From contig NC_040027.1 of assembly GCF_000972845.2 (NCBI RefSeq), positions 12,515,760 through 12,579,759 of the forward strand: 64,000 nt of DNA, given 5' to 3'. How positions within the stretch are numbered: the stretch's first letter is position 1; the number at the start of each line of letters is the position of its first letter. The notes under the pieces are model-generated. The model did not search any database. It saw only the letters and a list, made by a program, of their open reading frames with translations, and was not told the origin of the DNA. Origin of the DNA: Larimichthys crocea. Taxonomy: Eukaryota > Chordata > Actinopteri > Sciaenidae. Of this stretch, positions 55,415 through 64,000 are shown piece after piece. The position numbers and the translations under genes were made by a program.

Positions 55415-56069
55415 GTGAAATCGTCCTCCTTTGTGGGCCATGTGGCATCAATCATCATCACAATTATTATTTTCATACAGAGCAGGTCTAGACCAAAGTC
55501 TTTATAATATTAGAGAGGGAGGGAGGGAGAGAAGTCCCCCGTCCATGACCACGAAGAGCTTTGTAAGTGAGGAGAAGAATTTTAAACTCTACAGGTAGCC
55601 AATGCAAGGAAGCCAAACTGGTAGAGATGTGATCTCTGATCTTGGTTCCTGTCTGAAAACGTGCAGCAGCATTCTGAATTAGCTGCAAAGTCATTAAGAG
55701 ACTTATTGGAGCAGCCTGATAACGAAGAGTTACAATAGTCCAGCCTAGAAGTAACAAATGCGTGGACTAGTTTTTCTGTATCCGCCTGAGACACGATGCG
55801 TCTGATTTTGTGGAAGAAAGCAGTCCTCGAAATTAGTTTCATCCTGTCTGATATTCCTTATATTATCCACATGTTGATGTTTCATTGTTACTATCCTCAG
55901 GAGCCGTTGGTCACCATGGCGACAATCTGGTGGAGAAGATTCTGACTGTGCTCGAACCTTTACCTGGTCACGTGACGGACGTACAAGTGGACATGCTGGA
56001 GCTCACGAGTCTGCAGCGAACCCCTCACTCCAAGAGCACCCTGGTGCCCGGCTGTCTCGCACAGACCCA
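54601..56069 (+). CDS. scfd2: scfd2: Sec1 family domain-containing protein 2, amino-terminal part (exons 1-2; gene continues beyond)
   Basis: SCFD2 belongs to the Sec1/Munc18-like proteins, which regulate SNARE-mediated membrane fusion; its exact role is not well defined. Exons 54601-55414 and 55901-56069 join through donor ACAG|gtgaaa and acceptor ctatcctcag in phase 1. The 327 complete codons include PKAVFVVSTLLKGRTVDI, SHFQYCVVVTTVAHSVHL, EKLCEWMGNMNYTAEV and AVGHHGDNLVEKIL, all close to human SCFD2. The donor at 56070 (CCCA|gtgagt) shows that the gene continues. Human SCFD2 has very long introns, and no third exon was recognised before 64000. Transcription is divergent from fip1l1. Confidence 0.93.
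55488..55850 (-). mobile_element. LINE reverse-transcriptase fragment (L2/CR1-like) in scfd2 intron 1
   Basis: The minus strand reads SQADTEKLVHAFVTSRLDYC and then, after a frameshift, LQLIQNAAARFQTGTK, HWLPVEFKILLLTYKAL. These are the carboxyl-terminal reverse-transcriptase motifs of the L2/CR1-type LINEs abundant in fish. The frameshift and lack of other domains mark a dead 5'-truncated copy. It fills most of the 486-bp intron. Confidence 0.85.
55901..56069 (+). CDS. scfd2: scfd2 exon 2
   Basis: Acceptor ctatcctcag, donor CCCA|gtgagt, phase 1 to 2. It encodes AVGHHGDNLVEKIL, LPGHVTDVQVDMLELTSLQ and VPGCLAQT, paralleling human SCFD2. Confidence 0.93.
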
Positions 56070-57216
56070 GTGAGTGCATCTCTGATATCGTTTTGAAAAG
56101 CATTTTCTTGTTATTCGGTGTTCTACGTACACACAGCTGTTATTATCACATACTCGAGAGACTTGGCTTGAAATTACTTTTATTACTACTGATCATTCAT
56201 CGCATCACTTGACACATTTTAGAAAGTAATCAGGAGTTATTGTGTTGACAACAAATGTTCAAGGGCTGAATAGGGAAATATTTGTTTTACACCTAGACAT
56301 GCTGCATCTTTGTCTATAGATCTCAACTAAAATACTTTCCAGTGTTAAGTCCAAGACCCAATCTGTAATGTAACAGATGCTCAAAGGACAAAATTTAAGG
56401 TTATCTGTCTTGCAGCCTCATATTTTGCAAACATAAGCCAATTTGTGTGTGTGATATGACATATACCGATGAGAGATTTTATTCCCTGCATAGAAATGTG
56501 TGATTTCTGTCCCTCTACTGCTGCACCCAGTATATTATCAACAGAAACTTTATCTGCAACTATTTTGACAAGTAATTAATCATTCAGTCAAGTTAATATT
56601 CAAGCAGAAATGCTCAAATATTTCATGGTTCCAACTTCTGAAATGTGACAAATTGCTGCTTAACATTAGAGTAAATTGCATTTATTGGGCTTTTGGACTG
56701 TTGGCCATGCAACGCAAGACACTGACGACGTTACTCTGGGCTTAACTGATAGACAGCCTTACTCTCTACACCAGTTATAATCTCAGTCACAATCACGCAG
56801 TGTTTTTCAGCATATTCATGAATCCTTCCAAAGTTTTAGCTTCTATTTCAAAAGTGTATGTTTCATTACCCAGAGAGAGAGCACAAGCTCGTCAGATGTG
56901 GCGCTGTTGCATCAGCTACAGGTAAGCATTCTGTCTGGCGAGTGACTTCTTGTGGCTGATTTTCATGTGTAGTGGAAAACGTGTACATCACTTGAGCAGA
57001 AGCAGAGCAGGTCCAGTGTTTCATCCTGACAGCCTGATGTGGTCCTTCTTTGTGGGGTTTGAGTGTTCTCGTTCTCTGTGTGCGCTCCAATGTCTTCCCA
57101 AATATAGGTTAACTGAAGACTCTAGGTGTGAATGTGAGTGGAAACGGTTGTCTGGCTGTATGTGTTGTGGTTAAAATGATGTCCAGAATGATGATTTATG
57201 GATGAGTATGGTACTT

Positions 57217-57418
57217 TTTTTTTTTTTTCAAGATTTTTTTTTTTGGCCTTTTTATGCCTTTATTGATAGTACAGCTGAAGATAGACAGGAAGCAGGGGGA
57301 GTGACACGCAGTAAATTAGCCATCTGATGCGGGATTCGAACCGGGGCCAGCTACAGCAAGGACTATAGCCTCCACACACGGGGCGGCCGCTTAACCCACT
57401 ACGCCACCGACCGCCCCT
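57217..57418 (-). mobile_element. tRNA-derived SINE
   Basis: On the minus strand the element starts with a tRNA-like head: an A-box-like TGGCGTAGTGGG and the B-box GGTTCGAATCC. It continues to AATAAAGGCATAAAAAGGCC and ends in an A-rich tail (the T runs at 57216-57242 on the plus strand). An 11-bp direct repeat, gtatggtactt, flanks it at 57206-57216 and 57419-57429, the target-site duplication. It sits in scfd2 intron 2. Confidence 0.9.
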
Positions 57419-59523
57419 GTATGGTACTTATTTTGTTACTATCTATCCATGGAATATTTATCATATCCTTATGGAATTAATTCTTGCTCACAGAATAGGT
57501 GGATGGGGTTTGACCTGAATCTGAGTATGAAAAAAATACCGTTATGATTTCACTCAGTGTCAGAGTTATTTTACCAACGTGCCACCAGATCCAAAATGGA
57601 ACCGCCTGTTGGAACGACACCTACGGCAGACTCACATTATACGTTTTTACCTTTCCCACCTGCCCAAACACACATATGTGCAAACACACCGTCACCAGCC
57701 TAGAGCCAGCCCCCGCTGAGCGAGCTGAGTGGCACATGACCAGCACTGGGTGCCAGTTGCTCAGTGAAGCTTGCTTGGCCTCTTGTCTTTGGCTGTGCAG
57801 ATGCACGTGTTAGGCGCCTGCGGTGGGGCTGTTGTACATGGCAGGGATTAGTCCTACATCATGTGTTCCACTCCCGCTTTGACCCTTCATGTGGTTGCAG
57901 GAGGAAAAGGCTTTGACTGAGAAGAAGAGTTTTGTGGCTGGAGCTGTCATGCAGAATGTCTGACCGTATTCATGAACAGGGCTTACACATGGACTGAATG
58001 CAATGAGCTATGTGGGAGGTTTTGTTGTAATGGAACTAAGTCTTAGATCTTTCCCTGTCAGTGTTGTTTAGACAGGCTGTACTGTAGGAGATAATGCAAG
58101 CACACAGCAGGGGGCAGGTTGCACCGACCCTCAGATGCAGGGCTCTGATCTGGGGCAAACGTCAACCAGATACCAACAATACACCCACAAATGCATCACT
58201 GTAGTCACTATAGTTGTTCCAAATACCTTGGTGCAACCTGAGCAGAGTGATTAAATGTTTCATATCGTATGCTCGATGCTGCAGTAACAAGCTGACCCTC
58301 TCATGTTTGTCTTTCTATGAGAAAGGGTTAAGTGAATGACGACGGATCACCCCAAGGTGGCTGTGCAGAGGACGACGCCCGAGCACCAATGTCTGCAATC
58401 CTTTCTCCTGATCTTTTCATCAAATGTGAGCTGCGGCCGAACATCTTTATCAACTTCTAATAGATGACAGATTCAGATATTGCGCACATACAAGTTCCAG
58501 AAGGTGCCGGGACACAAACAGGCAGATGAAGAAGTGAGGCTGACAGTGATAAGTAATGCAGCGGAGGCTGTGCCTGTATGGAGTACGTGTCTGATCGGGG
58601 CCAGCAGGATCAGCAGGAGTGTTATTGCCTGCGCTATCTCTGAGCAGATGGCCCAGTTGAGCCTTATCACAGATGTTTAGGAGATTGAAGTGCTGCCGAG
58701 GCACAGCAAGAAAGAAGCCTAGAGTTCCCACTTTATTTAACTGCCTTCAAGTGCGCGGCTCACCATAGGCGGAGTTCAGTCGAGTATGTACAGAACAGGG
58801 CTCTGCAAAATGCATGTTTTTAGACCTGTACTGCTGTTAAACCTTAATCTCTCCGAAGTCTGCAAAAGCACACGCTTCTAAAACTGATTGTTTTCTTTGC
58901 ATGATGTGAACTGTGCAAAGCACTAGACCCTACTGGCCCTGTGTGGTTTGATTGTCTATATAATAAGATCCCTCCTACTGTATGTTTATACACCTATGAT
59001 TTGTTGAGCTATATTTAGCACAGACCACAGCGTGTTTTGATTGGTTTTGTTGTGTAGACCGGCTGAAGCCTTTAAATATTAGGTGCGGACCTAATTTGGA
59101 CCTTTTGTATGATATTTCCCTCGGTAATTCCAGGATATTTTTATAGATTACCGTGTCTTAAACATTCTGTGGGTGGTTGTTGATTCTAGCTCTCCTGGCA
59201 AGACCCCACACTTACTTTGCAATTACTGCCGTATTGTCTTTCATAACCTGGTGTGAATTTTCCTTATCCTGCAACCTGACTTTCACTTTGTGGTTCTAGT
59301 AGTTATGCCAGAGAGAAAGTATACTTTGTGTGGGTGTGTCCACTCACTCACACACACACACACACACACTCACACATTTCCTTTGCCTGTTCTGTTTTTT
59401 GTTACTCTGTCATTCTTGTACTATGGCATTCTTTTTCAGCCATTAAATAGAGCCAGGATGCACAGTTTGCTGTATATAGAAGGATGTTGAGTGAAAGTGG
59501 CAGTGGGTGTGCTGTTTAGTGTG

Positions 59524-59525
<2 letters not shown>

Positions 59526-59554
<29 letters not shown>
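59526..59554. repeat. (GT)n microsatellite
   Basis: About 14 GT units in scfd2 intron 2. A CA run at 59345-59368 lies 160 nt upstream in the opposite sense. Confidence 0.95.
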
Positions 59555-59557
<3 letters not shown>

Positions 59558-62500
59558 TGGTCAGGTACCTTCCAGCCCAGTCTGTGTAATTTGCTGTGCT
59601 TGGCTGCACAGCCCTTGTGATCCGGAGTAGAACATATGAACCCCACTGGCACAGGGCACCAAGTTTCCTCTCAGTCTCAGACTGAACCCTTGCACCTCCA
59701 TCATCTGGCCGCCTTCGACCTTGATCCTGTGGTGGGAGTGTGTGCATGTGGGCAGACCCGAGTACGGGTGGCCAAGGTGCTATGGGCCTGCCTCGGGAGC
59801 TGCTGAGCTCGAGCCAGGCAGAGTAACCGACCGCACCCTGCCATGAGAAAACACTGCGAGGCTGCCATCTCCTCAAATCTGCCCAGCAGCTCCTGCATGC
59901 GTACCACCAGGATGGAAGGGAAAACACCTATTTCTGTCCCAGCTGGGAAATGTGAGCATGAATAAAAAAAAAAAAAAGCCATGCACGCTTATTTGAGCAC
60001 GGGCTGTATGGGAAAAGAAACAAAAAAGAAAATATGGCAGAGATAGTGGAGTGTGGAGACGAGAGAGAAAATGACAGACAGCTGAGCGCAGCTAACCCTG
60101 TTTTTACCCCACCAAGAATAAAGGAGGGCTATGAAGACTGGCCACATTCATCCTATAGTGGTTCCTACAGGGGAAAGATTGTTTTGCTGTTCTATACTTA
60201 CATACTTATACTTGTCTCTTAAGTGATTTATAGACTAAACAACAAACTACACCACCATTGCTCACAGTCTAGCATGAGTTTCCATACAAGCCGAGTATGT
60301 TTAGAGGATTACAAGGTCCGTTTGACAGCTGGTACACAGGATATTGATTCCAGTCAAAAAACAGACTCCTTATGTTGTACCTTGTTAAAAACATTATTCG
60401 TGTAGTAACAGCCTTTCATGTTCCACTCTCACCATTGATCCTCTGCAGCTGATGATAAATGTGAGTATGTGGGGATATAAATTGCAGCGCAGGATGTAGT
60501 CACGGACACGGAAAAGTGCTTTGTCTTCTCTAGAATAAAACTTTGCATTGTAATCGAAGCCGTACCCGTGCGAGAACCAATCTGCGACTTGTAGTTTTCA
60601 TTACCGCAACACAGACTGAAGATCAAACTAAAATAGTTTCAATTTAATATTTCGAAGCCTTGTCGGACCACTTAAAAGAACCGAACCAATTCTCCCTCTG
60701 AGCCATATCCGAGCAACACAGTTTGGCTGCTTTCATCTTTTATCACACTGATTTGATCAAGACTCCCCTAAAGGTCACTGATAACTTGGTTTGTTTGTAA
60801 AATTCAGTTCATATCTGTCAATTTTCTTTTATTTATTTTTTTGGTAGTCATGTTTTGGAGATGCGAGGATTTAGCCATATCAGCGAGCTGACATGTCCCC
60901 CGGACCGTTTCAGACGTGTCTCTGTTTCTTCTACTCCTTAATTCTCTTTCCCTCTCCTAGCAGGAGAAGGCATCTCATCCTGAAACCCACAATACATCAA
61001 TCACATAGATTACTTTCACCTGAACAACTTGTACTCCGTGTTCCCATCACGACTGAGATAACAAAACCCATTCCGTCTCGTATGCCGTCTTCTACGTTTA
61101 ACATTTGATTTTCACTACAGGGCAGACTTTTTCTTTGGAAAACGAGTGCACATGAATTTATTCAGTAAGACGATAAAACACCCCCCAAAAGATGGCACTT
61201 TACATCCTCCAGCCCCTCTTCTTCAAAGAGCCCCTGCTGCTGGCTTTCATTTGAAATGGTAAACTTAGCCAAGAGACACGAGGGGAAGAAGAGACTCCTG
61301 CATCACCCCCTGTACGGATCCTCATCAGGCCTCTCTGGCCTGCTCCCAGAGAAGAAAGTTTCTGAATGAATTTTTACAGACGTTGATTGAAGTTACTATA
61401 AATATACAAAGTTCTACTGCATAAATGAAACATATACTTCTACCTCTAGTGTACATTAAAGGAAACGTCGTTGGTAATAACAGATTCCTTTCATTCAAAA
61501 ACATGAATTGGAATCGCATTGAATGTGTTTTTCTGTTCTTTTGTAGCTATTAGAAGTACGTTGAGTCATCACTGAATGAAACCGGCTAATGAGAGCTCCT
61601 TGTTCTTCTGCGGCGGTGTGTTTAATTCTTAGCGAGCATCTCCCCTCCTCTCCGTGCTTCCTGCCGAACTCCTCTCCCTCTTTTTTTTTTCCTGTCCATA
61701 AATCCGCTGGGTCATCTGTCCCTCTTGCCAGGACACAAAGACACTCAAGGCCGGGGTCTGGTTTTAGTCCATCTCTTTCCCTTTTTCTCGTCTACTCATG
61801 TACATGAGGGATGTTTACAGGAAACCGACAGTGTGTTTTACCCCATTTAAAAAAACACTCCATAAATGAACTCGCAGAGGAACGGAGCTGACCTTGCACA
61901 ATTCTATTAGGCTGGATCCGTTGCATGAAGACCTGTTGGGAAGTACACAGATCATCTGAATCATCTGCGCTGGGAAACAGATCAGTCTGCTGAGTGTGAA
62001 GCTTCAATGCTCTTGATCACAAGTATAGTTACATCAATATACACCGGAGAGTACTAAAGTTTGTGGATGTACTTGTTGTACAGACGCTGTCAAAACTCCA
62101 AGAAGTCCAAAATTTATGAGCTGTGATCAGTAGTATGGAGTTCAGCAGCTGTCTTAAGTGGAGAACTGTTAAGTTAAAGGCAACCAGATTTGCTTTTCTC
62201 CCTCGTGGTATGTAGCCATGCAGAACATTTTGCTTTTATTTGCAGAGATTTGAGATGTCTGCCACCACTGCAATACAGTCCACTTCAGTTTCATTTCATT
62301 TGAGGTGCTGGGAACATTTGAAAATGACTTTTATGAAATTCGGCACTAATTTTCCTTTAAATAAACAACATGACAGTTGCGGTTACTTCTATAAAATTCT
62401 GTTTTAATTGTCGTTGTCTTTCATCACTAGAATTATTCCTCATGAAAGCTGCTGAAAGCATTTGAAGTAGATCACGCAGAGTGATGGCGAACTTCTAGAG

Positions 62501-64000
62501 AGAGGTGTTGCTGCCGAGTTTGTTTAATGTTATTTTTCAGCGCTTTGAGCGCCGCAAACACGATTTTGTTTCCCTCCTGTTGTGTTGCAGCGACAGCAGA
62601 GATTTCAGGGACATAAAGGCTACAGGGGAGATGAAATAATGAAAGACTTTTTTCTTTTTTTTCTTTTTTTTTGTAAATTAGGTGAACTGACCTTTTCTGA
62701 CCTCCTGACATTTCATCAGTTATGTGTAACTCACTTCTGAATCATATCATGCTTACTTAAATGTGTGGTAAACGTGAGTGGGAGTCAGAGTAAAGAGAAA
62801 TAAACACTGAAATACGTGTGCGCACATACACGCAGCAGGTTCGCCCCAGTGATGAGGGGCCCACAGGATGGGGAGTAAATTTAAGAAATCCTGAGTCAGA
62901 ACAGTTAGAGCCATTCTTTTCTGCTGCATCACACACTTCCAGGAAAACTATCCCCCTCCTCACCCCCACTGCCGTTAATGACTTGGACATGGTCAGAGGT
63001 ATTTCATCACTTTTAAAGGGTTAATTCTTTAGCGGCGTACACGCGTCTTTCTTTAAGTCACAGTATTTGATGCTTAACTGCTTTTTAACGGTACGGCACT
63101 CATTACACTCATCTAGTGGAATTTAGATCTGGGCACAAACACCCACACACTCCAAACACACCCACTCAGCCTGTCCAAGCAGTCCAGAGAGGACATCCAC
63201 TGTGTGCGTACACAAGTCAAGTGCAAGAGTGCCCCCTTCAGTCTGTGCCGGAGCATCCTTTCCAAACAGACAGAGCCACGCTGCACTTAACGCTCGCAGA
63301 TGGCCGAGCACACGCACCCCATGTACCCAGCCCCCCTGCCCTCCCTCTCCTCCATAGTAGAGTAGTTACTCAACAAGGTTCCTGGCTGGTTATGGAGCCT
63401 GTCTCACACCCTGCCAATATAAACCTAACCCCCCACCTCTCAGCCCAGCTCGTCTGACCAAATGGCCGAGGGAAAGCATCAGGGGGAGTTGGCCGACAGC
63501 AGGGGGGTGGCAGGGGGAGGAGGAGGAGGAGGAGGAGAGCAGGGCCTTTTGGGCAAAGAGCCAAATTAGAACCATATTTCATCCGCACTCTACCGAGGCC
63601 TTGTGTCGTCCAAGAACACACACATACACACACGCACGCGGATGTATTGCGGGTTTGTGTGCAAACATATGCATGAACACAACAAAAACACACACACGGC
63701 TGCTCACATATGGCACGGTCAAGTCACAGTATTGGTATTTCAGCCATGAGAAGTATGCGGGTCTTCACAGTTTGCGTAATCGTAGCCGTGCTGGTGTTTT
63801 TATGAAAAATCGAATGTTTTCCAGAAAACGAACCACGTCACAAGTCTTGACCAATAACTCCAACACACTCCTCCGTGTCTTAATCGAAACTTCAGCAGAA
63901 GTTTTTAATTAAATACCAATTTTTTATTTATTTTATTATTGTTATTATTGTTTTCCTATCAGTTTCTACATTAGACTTTTGCCCTGGGCTGAGTCGTGTT

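Larger units (their letters stand above)
56070..64000. other. scfd2 intron 2 (continues past the window)
   Basis: No further scfd2 exon was recognised. The interval holds the SINE at 57217, the GT run at 59526, T runs at 62655-62671, and a GGA-rich stretch at 63500-63540. Open frames of 60-160 codons here lack family features. Confidence 0.6.

Noticed and set aside
57219..57418. tRNA gene
   Set aside because: A and B boxes are present but the sequence does not form a tRNA cloverleaf with acceptor stem and has a SINE body, A-rich tail and target-site duplication.
59436..59982. 163-codon minus-strand open frame in scfd2 intron 2
   Set aside because: It spans a GT microsatellite and shows no family features; codon content is not protein-like.
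1..64000. CRISPR array, bacterial operon, rRNA or provirus
   Set aside because: None seen; tandem repeats present are microsatellites or satellites with no spacers, and genes are intron-split.

Overview
The window looks like ray-finned fish (probably percomorph teleost) genomic DNA. Genes are split by GT-AG introns, dinucleotide microsatellites are dense, and there is a tRNA-derived SINE, LINE fragments and several dispersed repeats that I recognise from fish genomes. Nothing bacterial, organellar or viral was seen. All species and family statements come from memory of protein families; no search was run.

Three genes account for the window. lnx1 (+, coding 3507-30825) encodes the LNX1 RING/PDZ E3 ubiquitin ligase. 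Ten coding exons join without a frame break into 783 residues: RING, TRAF-type zinc finger, Numb-binding-type NPAF motif and four PDZ domains. A separate first coding exon at 9715-9806 matches the amino terminus of the mammalian RING-less p70 isoform and splices in frame to the shared second exon, giving 662 residues. fip1l1 (-, coding 53979-31952) is a diverged copy of the Fip1 subunit of the cleavage and polyadenylation specificity factor. I reconstructed it from fourteen small exons with compatible phases (461 residues), anchored by the Fip1 motif at 50784-50899 and the basic carboxyl terminus at 31952-32354. scfd2 (+, 54601 to beyond 56069) is the amino-terminal part of the Sec1-family protein SCFD2; its later exons lie outside the window or were not found.

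Layout: 1-3448 is upstream or intronic to lnx1; 3449-30825 is lnx1; about 30826-31745 is the lnx1 3' UTR, lying tail to tail with fip1l1; 31952-53979 is fip1l1; 53980-54600 is a 0.6 kb divergent promoter region shared by fip1l1 and scfd2, with two RFX X-box-like sites and a long TG repeat; 54601-64000 is scfd2 exons 1-2 and the start of a large intron. The order and orientations match the LNX1-FIP1L1-SCFD2 block of human chromosome 4q12.

The three proteins do not form one pathway: LNX1 acts in ubiquitination and PDZ scaffolding, FIP1L1 in mRNA 3'-end formation, and SCFD2 probably in SNARE-dependent membrane traffic. Points of most interest are the signal-peptide-like p70 exon, lineage-specific changes in lnx1 (a Cys where I recall mammals having Asp at the last RING ligand, NPAF for NPAY, a His-rich inter-PDZ linker, a PPPY motif, a stop-free 87-bp intron), the strong divergence of fip1l1 with an inserted Lys/Ala/Arg tract beside a transposon-abutted splice donor, and the double X-box divergent promoter.
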